From assembly GCA_031411935.1 (NCBI GenBank), contig JANOBY010000372.1, positions 1 to 17,784 on the forward strand: DNA of 17,784 bases, given 5' to 3'. Below are positions 7,072-14,151 of this stretch, one piece after another (position 1 is the stretch's first letter; each line of letters begins with the position of its first letter). This DNA is from JAQGHR01 sp031411935 (GTDB lineage: Bacteria > Planctomycetota > Planctomycetia > Isosphaerales > Isosphaeraceae). Under the pieces are notes generated by a model. It saw only the letters and a program-made list of their open reading frames with translations, was not told the DNA's origin and ran no database searches. Position numbers and translations under genes: made by a program.

Positions 7072-8314
7072 GGTCGGGCTCCGGTGTCGGGGTATCGGGC
7101 AGGGTCAGAACCGACGAGGCGCCGCAGCCCGGCCCGTCGCTCCGGAGGACCAGGGTGCCGCCATGCGCCTCGACGACCTTGCGGCAGTGATAGAGCCCGA
7201 GCCCGGACCCTCGGCCCTTGGTGCTGGTATCCTTCTCGAAGAAGGACTCGGCCTGCTCGGGGGCGAACCCGCACGCGTTGTCCCGCAGTTCCATCCGCAC
7301 GCCCGGGCCGGCTGGGGCCGGCGCGATCTCCACGACGATCGTGCGTCCCGCCTCCGCGGGGCAGGCGTCGAACGCCTCGCAGGCGTTCTTCAGGAGGTTG
7401 CCCAGGACCTGGATCATCCTGGTCCGGTCGAGGCTCAGCTTCGGCAGGCCGGGGGCGGTCCGCCTCTCGATCGCGATCGAACGCTTCTCCAGGGCGGACG
7501 CCTGGATCGTCAAGGCATCCTCGGCGATCGCCCGCAGGGGGATTCGTTCCCGGAGCCCCCGCGCGTTCTGCCTCGCATAGTGACGATGGAGATTCAAGAT
7601 CTCCTGGATGTGATGGACCGACGCCGTGAACGACTGCATCGACTCCTCGGTCCGCCGCCGCCGGTCGTCGAGCGCCCCGTGGATCTCGCCCACCAGCCGG
7701 GCCAGCGCCTCGGCCTTCTTTGCCCCCAGCGAGGCGGCCAGTTCTTCGGCCCGCAACGACAGGAACGCGCCGAGCTTCCCGAGCTGGTCCAGCTCGGGCC
7801 AACCCGAGTCTTCGAGGAGCGTGGCGGTGCGGGTGCCGATCCCCACGACGGCGTTGCCGATGTCGTGGAGCACCTCGGCGGCCAGCTCGCTCCGGCCGCT
7901 CTCGATCGCCGCGGTGGTCAGGAGGTCGCGGGCCTCGTCCTCGGCCGCGACCACGCGGCTCACGTCCTCGAAGACGGCCATGATCGTCTCAGGGCCGATC
8001 TTCAGAAGCGTGAAGGCCAGGTGCTGGACGCGGGGTGACCCGGCGTCGGGCGACTCGACACGGACCACGCGATGCTCGCAGAGCGTGCCGTACCCCTCGA
8101 AGGTCGAGGGCAGTCCGCGGAGCGTCGGGTCGTGCGGATCCAGGACGTCGAAGAGGTTTTCCAGCAAAGCCCGCGGGGCGTGCGGCATCAGGAGCTGGCT
8201 GCCCTTGGCGTTGAGCAGCGTGATACCGCCGCCCGGGTCGATCTGGGCGATCCCGACCGGGCACTGATAAAGGAATTGGATGAATTCCTCATGGTCGATC
8301 GACGCGGTCGGCAC
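7064..8314 (-). CDS. PAS histidine kinase, partner of PYP
   Basis: Soluble sensor kinase of 416 residues. The PAS-like N-terminus (about 8-120) begins FLYQCPVGIAQIDPGGGITL. The dimerisation/phospho-acceptor region carries H150 in EVLHDIGNAVVGIG, a variant H box. A long helical region (about 165-250) precedes a HATPase domain with the N box VLGNLLKNACEAFD (about 303-316), DNACGFAP (about 345), FFEKDTSTKGRGSGLGL and a C-terminal HGGTLVLRSDG. The start is a GTG at 8314, only 13 bp after the pyp stop and next to a G-rich stretch. There are no membrane segments, so input must come from its PAS domain or from a soluble partner. The adjacent PYP is the obvious candidate, which is an inference from gene order. 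The end overlaps the REC-kinase. Confidence 0.92.
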   Translation of the reverse strand: MPTASIDHEEFIQFLYQCPVGIAQIDPGGGITLLNAKGSQLLMPHAPRALLENLFDVLDPHDPTLRGLPSTFEGYGTLCEHRVVRVESPDAGSPRVQHLAFTLLKIGPETIMAVFEDVSRVVAAEDEARDLLTTAAIESGRSELAAEVLHDIGNAVVGIGTRTATLLEDSGWPELDQLGKLGAFLSLRAEELAASLGAKKAEALARLVGEIHGALDDRRRRTEESMQSFTASVHHIQEILNLHRHYARQNARGLRERIPLRAIAEDALTIQASALEKRSIAIERRTAPGLPKLSLDRTRMIQVLGNLLKNACEAFDACPAEAGRTIVVEIAPAPAGPGVRMELRDNACGFAPEQAESFFEKDTSTKGRGSGLGLYHCRKVVEAHGGTLVLRSDGPGCGASSVLTLPDTPTPEPDHA

Positions 8315-8327
8315 CCCACACCCCCCG

Positions 8328-8687
8328 TCAGGACTTCTCGACCAGGAGGTATTGATGCTCGGCCGACGGGGACGCCTTGAGCAGCCGCAACCGGACCTTG
8401 GTCGGCTTCATCCTGTAGGTGAAGACGTAATCGAGCTGCTCGTCGAGCGAATCCTCGGCGAAGCGCTCGGCCACCATGTAGTTGTTGGTGCAGGGCGCGA
8501 CCTGCTCGAAGAACGGCTTGCCGACGACGCGTTCGGCCGAGAGCCCCGAGAGGTCGGACTCGAAGCGATTATAGCCGTCGACGATGCCATGCAGGTCCAT
8601 CCTCACGACCCCGAACGGGAGCGCGTCGAGTTGTTCGGGGGTCGCAACGGTCAGCGATTCCAGGAGGTGTTCATCGCGGAATTCCAT
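8328..8687 (-). CDS. pyp: Photoactive yellow protein (PYP)
   Basis: Small PAS-fold blue-light receptor of 119 residues. It aligns without gaps to Halorhodospira halophila PYP from residue 42 to 70 (PYP numbering), with my numbering three lower. Y39 matches Tyr42, E43 matches Glu46, and C66 (codon 8490-8492) in VAPCT matches Cys69, which binds p-coumaric acid as a thioester. GKPFFEQVAPCT matches GKNFFKDVAPCT. The later YVFTYRMKPTKV matches YTFDYQMTPTKV, keeping Tyr94, Phe96, Tyr98 and Met100. Thr50 is Ser and Arg52 is Leu. The start at 8687 gives MEFRDEHLLES, in register with the short PYP N-terminus; an ATG at 8789 would add 34 poorly conserved residues. It lies between an ANL ligase and a histidine kinase. 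Light absorption is not shown by sequence, but the chromophore pocket is essentially intact. Confidence 0.92.
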   Translation of the reverse strand: MEFRDEHLLESLTVATPEQLDALPFGVVRMDLHGIVDGYNRFESDLSGLSAERVVGKPFFEQVAPCTNNYMVAERFAEDSLDEQLDYVFTYRMKPTKVRLRLLKASPSAEHQYLLVEKS

Positions 8688-8962
8688 CGGTGCTGCACCC
8701 CGCGCCTGACCGGGGGGCGTGGGGAAGTCGACGGACTCCCGCATCCTCCTCACCATCGGATCAACACGCTGAATCAATTTATAGAACAACTGGAGCGGAA
8801 ATGGGTGGCAATTAAGTTCTCTTCCAGATTTTGACGGAAGCTTCCGGTCCGAGCCGGGCTATCTGGACCGGGCGGACATCGCCCCGGACCGGCCGATCCC
8901 CGAGCTGCGGCCGGAATCGGGGCATCCGGGGAGGGGGGCCGAAGGGCTGTCCGGGAGGTCTT
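8688..8962 (-). promoter_or_regulatory. Leader upstream of pyp with an AT-rich patch
   Basis: The 275 bp between the ligase stop and pyp include an AT-rich stretch (about 8765-8836) with a TATAAA on the minus strand at 8778-8783, a possible -10. No well-spaced -35 is visible. pyp and the kinases may therefore have their own promoter or be read through from the ligase. Confidence 0.3.
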
Positions 8963-10465
8963 TCATGGCGGGTCACCCTCGGGACTTCGGATCAGGTCCA
9001 CGAGCCGGTCCTGGGCCGCTCGTCGATCGATGGACCCTTTCGGAGTCCGGGGCCACCCGGGCTCGGGGACGCGGGCGACCTCGCGGAGCAGAGCACCGGG
9101 TGACCCGAGGGCTTCCCGGAGCCGTTGCAGGTCGGGCGTGGGGGCGGTGCGATCGCCGCTCCAGGCCAGGGCGAGGTGGGTCCCGTCCGGGCTGAAGACG
9201 AGGGCCTCGTCGATCTGGGGGAAGCGACACCTCAGCCGTGCCTCGCACTCGCCAGCCGGGATCCAGCGCCCGTTCTCCAGCTTGAAGCGATCGTCGGTGC
9301 GGCCCCGATAGATCAGCCCTCCCTCGTGGATCTCGACCAGGTCACCCGTGTCGACCCAGCGATCCGGTTCGAGGCGATGCAGGCTCCCTCCCGACCAGAA
9401 GCCCAGGCAGGCATTTGGGCCGCGGAACTGGAGGCCGCCATCCCGATTCAGCCGCACTCGACATCCGACCGGGCGACCCAGGGTGTACGGGGGCCAGGCA
9501 CCAGGATCGCCCAGCGCTAGGCCGGGGGACGCCTCGGTCAGCCCATAACCGACGCGCAAGCGGGTGTTGGCGAGCAGACCGGCGAGCGAGGGGGTGACGG
9601 GGGCCCCGCCGACCACCCCGCCACGGAGGCTTCGCAGCAACGCATCGTCGCCCGAATGGTCGGCCAGGCGACGATAGGCGAGCGGGACCGCGGAGAGGTG
9701 GGTGATCCGCTCGCGGGCGATCAGGTCGACCATCGATCGCGGGTCGCGTCCTCCCTCGGGGTCACGGACCACGACCGCCCCGGCGAGCAGGGCCGGCAAC
9801 AGGTCGATGATCAGGCCGAAGGCGTGCGTCCATGGCAGGATCGACAGGACGCGTGCCCCTTCCAGCCCCAGGAGCGGGAGGTGCCCTGAGAGCACGGACC
9901 GGAGGTTCCCCTCCGAGAGGATCACCCAGCGAGGCGAGCCGGTCGTCCCCGAGGTGGCGAGGATCAGCCGGGCTTCCGGGGTCGGGACTCCGGTCGAGGG
10001 CCGTGCTCGTGGCAAATGGCCGGGCGGGCCGCCCGCCTGACATGGGGTCCAGGCCGAGGACGAGACCCCTTCGCCGATCGCGACGCGGGCATCGAATCGG
10101 CCCAGCTCCTCGTCGAGGTCGGATCCGGGCGGGACCAGGGCGAGGGTCAGCCGCCGGCCCAGGGCCGCGGTCAGGACAGACAGGAAGCCGATCCCGGGTC
10201 GCGCCGCCAGGACGACCCGATCCCCCGGGCCGAGGCCTGCGTCCCGGAAGGCCAGATCCCACAGACGTGCCACCGCCCGCAGGTTGTCGGCGGCGATCAT
10301 CCGCCCCGCCTCGACGTAGACGGGACCCGTGCCCGCCATGGACAACAGATCGAGCGGCGTGTCGAGGGCGATCTCGACCGCTCCGCGAGCCCCCAGTGTC
10401 GATGGACTCGCGGTCGTTTCGACGCCGCGGTTCTGGGGATGATTCCCTGTCGGCGAGGACGGCAT
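8963..10465 (-). CDS. ANL-family acyl/aryl-CoA ligase, candidate 4-coumarate:CoA ligase for PYP
   Basis: Adenylate-forming enzyme of 500 residues. P-loop motif TSGTTGSPRWV (171-181), PWTHAFG (211-217), GYGLTEAS (306-313), DTGD (372-375), GRTDDRFK (388-395) and PAGECEARL (403 onward) define the fold. The C-terminal A10 motif reads TPKGSIDRR: the usual Gly-Lys is Gly-Ser, with a Lys two residues earlier. The N-terminal 120 residues are less conserved. The ATG at 10465 has AGGAAGG a few bases upstream; the frame is open to 10936 but that extension looks non-coding. Substrate cannot be read from sequence. Its place immediately upstream of pyp, as in known PYP clusters where pCL activates p-coumarate, makes 4-coumarate the best guess. 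It is divergent from plant 4CL. Confidence 0.8.
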   Translation of the reverse strand: MPSSPTGNHPQNRGVETTASPSTLGARGAVEIALDTPLDLLSMAGTGPVYVEAGRMIAADNLRAVARLWDLAFRDAGLGPGDRVVLAARPGIGFLSVLTAALGRRLTLALVPPGSDLDEELGRFDARVAIGEGVSSSAWTPCQAGGPPGHLPRARPSTGVPTPEARLILATSGTTGSPRWVILSEGNLRSVLSGHLPLLGLEGARVLSILPWTHAFGLIIDLLPALLAGAVVVRDPEGGRDPRSMVDLIARERITHLSAVPLAYRRLADHSGDDALLRSLRGGVVGGAPVTPSLAGLLANTRLRVGYGLTEASPGLALGDPGAWPPYTLGRPVGCRVRLNRDGGLQFRGPNACLGFWSGGSLHRLEPDRWVDTGDLVEIHEGGLIYRGRTDDRFKLENGRWIPAGECEARLRCRFPQIDEALVFSPDGTHLALAWSGDRTAPTPDLQRLREALGSPGALLREVARVPEPGWPRTPKGSIDRRAAQDRLVDLIRSPEGDPP

Positions 10466-10552
10466 CGGACCTTCCTGGAAGCGGATCCCGCCATGATGAC
10501 CACGTTGTCGTCGTGCTCCGGGACGGATGTGGCCTCCGGTCATGCCCACCTC

Positions 10553-10568
10553 GTTCCCGCCAGGGAAC
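10553..10568. promoter_or_regulatory. Palindrome GTTCCC-N4-GGGAAC, candidate operator
   Basis: GTTCCCGCCAGGGAAC has 6-bp perfect arms. It lies about 25 bp downstream of the candidate -10 and 88 bp before the ligase ATG, a position suited to repressor binding or a small leader hairpin. Confidence 0.35.
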
Positions 10569-10592
10569 ATCATATGGGGGCCGTAGGCCCGA

Positions 10593-10622
10593 TTAATAGA
10601 ACGTGTCGGGAAGGTCAGTCCA
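10593..10622 (-). promoter_or_regulatory. Candidate promoter of the ligase-pyp operon
   Basis: On the minus strand, TGGACT (10622-10617) and TATTAA (10598-10593) are 18 bp apart, each matching the sigma-70 consensus at 4 of 6 positions, in an otherwise GC-rich stretch. They lie about 128 bp upstream of the ligase start. Confidence 0.35.
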
Positions 10623-10974
10623 GGGACACCTCCCCTCAAGGTCGATCCTGTTCGTCCAGGGTAGGCGTGGCCTGGCGATGTTCTTGAAGCCGGCAGCATC
10701 GGAGGGCGAGACGCCCCGAGAGGATAGCCGGCTACCGAGGGCCGGTCCATCGCTCGCCGGTCCCGGATACCGGGATCGTCCGGGGACGATCTCCCTGCCA
10801 TGCGACAACGCCGCAGGATGCGCCCCGCGACGCGGTCGAGTCCCATAGCGGGAGCCATCTGCAGGCCTCGGCGGGCGCCGGAGAATTCCGCGAGGAGGGC
10901 CGCCCCCGGCCCCGATAGTATCCCCTGGAGGTTCAACGCACCGTTCGGTCCATCCCTTGTGTGTTGGGCCCCTC

Positions 10975-11100
10975 ATGAACGCCTCCCAAGTCATCGAGCG
11001 CGTCGGCCAGGCCCAATCCGGCCACGACATCGGGCCACTCGTGACGGACCTCACGCACCTGGCCGGTGACGTTCCCCAGGAATCGTGGGCGCTCGGCGTG
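10975..11100 (+). pseudogene. Possible 5' remnant of a gene cut by mobile-element debris
   Basis: The ATG at 10975 opens MNASQVIERVGQAQSGHD, followed by LVTDLTHLAGDVPQESW. The codons have strong third-position GC bias and a sensible amino-acid mix. After about 11100 the frame loses this character and runs into the transposase region out of phase. I do not recognise the family. It looks like the start of a gene whose remainder was replaced by the insertion relics. Confidence 0.35.
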
Positions 11101-11180
11101 TCTAGGATGCGAAGCGTGGGCTTCCCCACGGATGGCGGGCGCCGGGTTGGGAGCCTAAGCTCGAACCCAGGAGTGCACCG

Positions 11181-11378
11181 ATGGCGAAAACACGAAGGAC
11201 ATTCACACCCGGGTTCAAGGCCGATGCGGTCAAGCTCGTCACCGACCGCGGTAAGAGCCTGGCCGAGGTCGCCCGCGACCTCGACCTCTCCGAGAGCCCG
11301 CTGCGGGGCTGGAAGCGGGCCCTGGACCGGGACGGCGCCTCCGCCTTCCCCGGCAAGGGCGTCCCTCCGGCCCCGAGG
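11181..11378 (+). pseudogene. IS3-type OrfA (HTH) transposase N-terminal relic
   Basis: The ATG at 11181, with AGGAG nearby, opens MAKTRRTFTPGFKADAVKLV and continues through EVARDLDLSESPLRGWKRAL, the typical helix-turn-helix of IS3-family OrfA (transposase_8). Similarity stops after GASAFPGKG, where OrfA proteins normally go on into a leucine-rich coiled coil. The frame continues to 11516 but as shadow sequence. It is therefore truncated and cannot transpose by itself. The following DNA belongs to a different transposase type. Confidence 0.75.
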
Positions 11379-11747
11379 ACGAAGCGGCGACGATCCCGGC
11401 CGAGGTCGTCAAGCGATGGCCGATCGAGGTTACCTTCGAGGAGGCCCGTGCCCACCTCAAGGTCGAGACGCAGCGGCAGTGGTCGGAGCGGGAGACGCCC
11501 AGCCTGCTGGGTCTGACTCGGTGGTGGCTCTGCTGGGCGATGCCCTCCACCGGGCGTCGCCGATCGCGATCCAAGCGGAGGCCTGGTATCCGAAGGCGGA
11601 GGCGAGGTTCTCGGATGTGCTGGCGGCGGTGCGGCGGGAAGGCTGGGGTTTTCTGGATATCCGGACACCCGAGGAGACACCTCCTATGCGGAAATCCCCA
11701 GGGTCCAGCTCGATCGCCTACTCAACGCGGCATGCTACTCCCACTGA
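11379..11747 (+). pseudogene. DDE transposase C-terminal relic with frameshifts
   Basis: Starting about 11379 and crossing three frames, the sequence reads EVVKRWPIEVTFEEARAHL, KVETQRQWSERETPSLLGL, then VALLGDALHRASPIAIQAE, AWYPKAEARFSDVLAAVRRE and GWGFLDIRTPEETP, and finally RVQLDRLLNAACYSH with TGA at 11745-11747. This matches the C-terminus of large DDE transposases common in planctomycetes (IS4/IS701-like; the exact family is not certain). The E of VTFEE is the likely third acidic residue. Two frame changes (near 11515 and 11690) and loss of the N-terminal two thirds make it dead. Confidence 0.7.
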
Positions 11748-11988
11748 CCCGTATCATGTCGAGCTTGGGCCACGAGGCAATTGGTCGGGGCTTTGGAAAG
11801 AGAGGACCTGTTGGGCGAGGGGAATCCGCGGGCTCAGCCATCTTGGACCGAATTCGCCAACAGTTTCCTGGCGTTTTTGACACGATTCGTTGCGGTACGG
11901 CTTCTGGTCCCCTGCGACCAGGCAGCTCGCAGTTTCTCAGATATCAAAACCTCGTTTTTGGAAAACCTAAAACTTTTGGATTCGAGCC
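11748..11988. other. Spacer between transposase relics and metal-efflux genes
   Basis: No gene recognised. The right half is AT-rich and leads into the promoter candidate. It includes one copy of a 15-bp sequence (11849-11863) found again at 17371-17385. Confidence 0.4.
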
Positions 11989-12016
11989 TTGACCCCCCGC
12001 TCAAAATCTCTAAGCT
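11989..12016 (+). promoter_or_regulatory. Candidate promoter of the metal-efflux cassette
   Basis: TTGACC (11989-11994) and TAAGCT (12011-12016) are separated by 16 bp, inside the most AT-rich stretch of the area and 36 bp upstream of the first gene. The preceding CTCGTTTTTGG / CTTTTGGATTCGAG stretch is loosely symmetrical and might bind a metal regulator. Confidence 0.4.
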
Positions 12017-12051
12017 TTAAGTTGGACTCCTCCGTTCCGACGACTCTAGGT

Positions 12052-12420
12052 ATGCCCGTGCGGAGCTTCTTCTCCTTCCTCTTGGTTGCCATCCTCTTGG
12101 CGTGTCCGGCCTTGTGCCGGGCCACGGAGGTCTCGTGCTGCCCGGGGCATGAGATGGGGGGATGCTCGGGGGAGTCGGAGCCGCGGACACCCGTCCCTGT
12201 CGACGACGATAACTGCCTCTGTAGCGGCACCGCCCTCAAGTCCGACGACTCGCACGCGAAGAATGTCCTCCCGCTCCTTGCGGCCCTCCTGCCCGAAAGC
12301 TTCGAGTCGAGCCTTCGCTCGTTCTTCGAGGCCATCTCTCGGAGGAGTCGGGCCGCCGACGCGGACGATTGGCCGAGGCCCGTTCGCCTTCATGCCCTTC
12401 TCGAAGTCTTCCGCTGTTGA
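12052..12420 (+). CDS. Small secreted Cys-rich protein, possible metal binder
   Basis: A protein of 122 residues with a clear signal peptide (MPVRSFFSFLLVAILLACPA, cleavage likely just after). The mature start is Cys-rich: EVSCCPGHEMGGCSGE, then DDDNCLCSG, a pattern that could hold Cu, Zn or another soft metal. The rest is a helical stretch (LLPESFESSLRSFFEAI) and a C-terminal Cys. I know of no named family. The ATG at 12052 is chosen over 11989 because it opens the signal peptide directly; the SD (AGG) is weak. It sits first in the cassette before the membrane-fusion protein and RND pump, so a periplasmic metal-handling or sensing role is a reasonable inference. Confidence 0.65.
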   Translation: MPVRSFFSFLLVAILLACPALCRATEVSCCPGHEMGGCSGESEPRTPVPVDDDNCLCSGTALKSDDSHAKNVLPLLAALLPESFESSLRSFFEAISRRSRAADADDWPRPVRLHALLEVFRC

Positions 12421-12591
12421 AGCCCCCGTCTCGCGTGAGTGAGAGAGGCCAGGACGCTCGGGCTCCGTCCCGTGAGGCCCTGGCCCTTCGCCATCGCACG
12501 CACCGAGCTGGGCTCAATGACTCGCGCTCCGCACACGCCTTTGCGTGGGCGGTCTCACGACACGGACGACGAACAAACGAGGAGAGAAACC

Positions 12592-14127
12592 ATGAAGAAT
12601 GCGTTGCTAGGGGCGTTGGCCGCCTTCGGAATCATCGCCATCGCGGGCGTCGCCCTGGCGTTTTTCAAGCCCGACATCTTGCCCGCGTGGGCCAGGCCAC
12701 AAGGCCAACAGGTCCAGACGTCCGACAACGGTCCGTTCTGCGATGAGCACGGGGTGCCCGAGAAGTTCTGCACGATCTGCCATCCCGAGCTCAAGGAGAA
12801 GCTCCTGCTCTGCCCCGAGCACGGGAACATCCCCGAGGACATCTGCACGCTCTGCCACCCGGACGTGACGAAGAAGCTCAACATTGAGACGTGCGAGCAC
12901 GGTTTGCCCAAGCACTTCTGCTTCAAGTGCAAGGCCGAAAGGGGCGAGAAAGGAGACGACCAGGCATCAGCCAACCTGATCAACGACGGGTATTGTGCCG
13001 AGTTCGGCGAGAAGGGCCCCGACGGGACCCTCAAGTGCAAGCTCCTGCCGGTGGTGCGGCTCGCGACGGCGGGGCTCGCGAGCGATGTGGGCCTGAAGAC
13101 CGCCCCCGTCGCCGAGGAGGAGCACGTTCACGAACTCTTCGCCAACGCCGAGACGGACTACGACGCCAATCGGTACGCCGAGATTCACCCGCGAGTCACG
13201 GGCTTCCTTCGGGAAGCCCGCTTCGACCTGGGCCAGCAGGCAAAGGGCGGCGAGGTCGTGGCCGTCGTCGATTCGGCCGAGGTGAGCAACGCCAAGGCCC
13301 AGTACATCACGGCTCGCTCGGCCCACGACCTGGCCAAAGACACCTACGCCCGCACCAGTGCCCTCGGGGTCTCGCAGGTCATCGCGGCGAAGCAGGTGAT
13401 TGCAGACCGGTCTGCCCTCCACCTGGCCCAGGCGAGCCTCTTGAACGCCGAGCAGAAGCTCAGGAACTTCCGCTTCGACGACTCGGACCTTGCCCGCATC
13501 CTGAGAGAGAACGACACGCGGCCCCTGCTCGACATCACGACGCCGCTCGGCGGCACGGTCGTCTTCCGCCATGCCGTTCTAGGCGAGGCCGTCGAGCCGA
13601 CGACAAAGCTCTACACGGTGGCCGACACCTCCAAGGTGTGGCTCTGGATCGACGTCTACGAGCGGGACATGTCGAAGGTCGAGCCGGGCCAGAAGGTGAC
13701 CTTCGCAGTCATGGGAGGCGGGCCCGAGGGATCGCCCACGGCCTTCGAGGGCACGGTCACGTGGGTCGGCTCGGAGGTGGACCAGACCACCAGGACGACG
13801 AAGGTTCGGGCCGAGGTGCCCAACCCTTTGGGTAAGCTCAGGGCCCACCAGTTCGGCAAGGCTCGCATCGAGGTGGGCTTGCGGCACCGGACCCTCACGG
13901 TCGCCAAGCGTGCCGTCCAGCGCTACGAGAACGTTGACCTCGTTTTCTTGACCGAGAAGCCCGGCGTCTATCGGCCGCAGCGAATCAAGGCGAAGCCGGT
14001 CGGCCGGGGCGAGCTGATGGAAGTGAGTTGGGGCTTGAAGTCCGGCCAGTCGGTCGTGACCGACGGCTCGTTTCTTTTGAAGACCGAAATCATGAAGGGC
14101 TCCATCGGGGCCGGGTGTTGCGACTAA
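12592..14127 (+). CDS. RND efflux periplasmic adaptor (CusB/CzcB-like) with three N-terminal Cys/His repeats
   Basis: Membrane-fusion protein of 511 residues that links an inner-membrane RND pump to an outer-membrane channel. An N-terminal membrane anchor (about 5-25) is followed by three metal-binding-type repeats: C50-x2-H53-x6-C60-x2-C63-H64, C74-x2-H77-x7-C85-x2-C88-H89, and C101-x-H103-x6-C110-x2-C113. A further pair lies at C135/C149. From about 165 it follows the CzcB/CusB plan: barrel and lipoyl parts (EIHPRVTGFLREARFDLGQQ, GGEVVAVVDSAEVSNAKAQY), an alpha-helical hairpin (about 235-300), then a second lipoyl half and beta-barrel (LWIDVYERDMSKVEPGQKV). The C-terminus ends GAGCCD. The ATG at 12592 has GAGGAGA upstream. 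It is 24 bp from the pump gene. Confidence 0.9.
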   Translation: MKNALLGALAAFGIIAIAGVALAFFKPDILPAWARPQGQQVQTSDNGPFCDEHGVPEKFCTICHPELKEKLLLCPEHGNIPEDICTLCHPDVTKKLNIETCEHGLPKHFCFKCKAERGEKGDDQASANLINDGYCAEFGEKGPDGTLKCKLLPVVRLATAGLASDVGLKTAPVAEEEHVHELFANAETDYDANRYAEIHPRVTGFLREARFDLGQQAKGGEVVAVVDSAEVSNAKAQYITARSAHDLAKDTYARTSALGVSQVIAAKQVIADRSALHLAQASLLNAEQKLRNFRFDDSDLARILRENDTRPLLDITTPLGGTVVFRHAVLGEAVEPTTKLYTVADTSKVWLWIDVYERDMSKVEPGQKVTFAVMGGGPEGSPTAFEGTVTWVGSEVDQTTRTTKVRAEVPNPLGKLRAHQFGKARIEVGLRHRTLTVAKRAVQRYENVDLVFLTEKPGVYRPQRIKAKPVGRGELMEVSWGLKSGQSVVTDGSFLLKTEIMKGSIGAGCCD

Positions 14128-14151
14128 CCCCGCCTTCTCGGAGCCCCTCTC

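Larger units (their letters stand above)
10466..10974. other. Gap upstream of the ligase operon
   Basis: Contains a candidate promoter (10593-10622) and a palindrome (10553-10568), described separately. I see no gene; the open frames lack recognisable features. Confidence 0.5.

Noticed and set aside
5296..7629. 777-codon plus-strand open frame
   Set aside because: Antisense to the two histidine kinase genes, with no domain signature; caused by high GC and strong codon bias on the other strand.
8859..8966. 35-codon minus-strand ORF whose ATG overlaps the ligase stop
   Set aside because: Pro/Ser/Gly-rich with no coding character; the ATGA overlap alone is weak support.
10957..11880. Single 307-codon plus-strand ORF as one gene
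   Set aside because: It joins by chance the broken gene start at 10975 with one frame of the transposase tail, passing out of phase through the OrfA relic.
12739..12933. CxxCH motifs (CTICH, CTLCH) as c-type haem sites
   Set aside because: Each lies inside a repeated C-x2-H-x(6-7)-C-x2-C metal-knuckle pattern, the third copy lacks the final His, and the protein is otherwise an RND adaptor. A cytochrome is unlikely.
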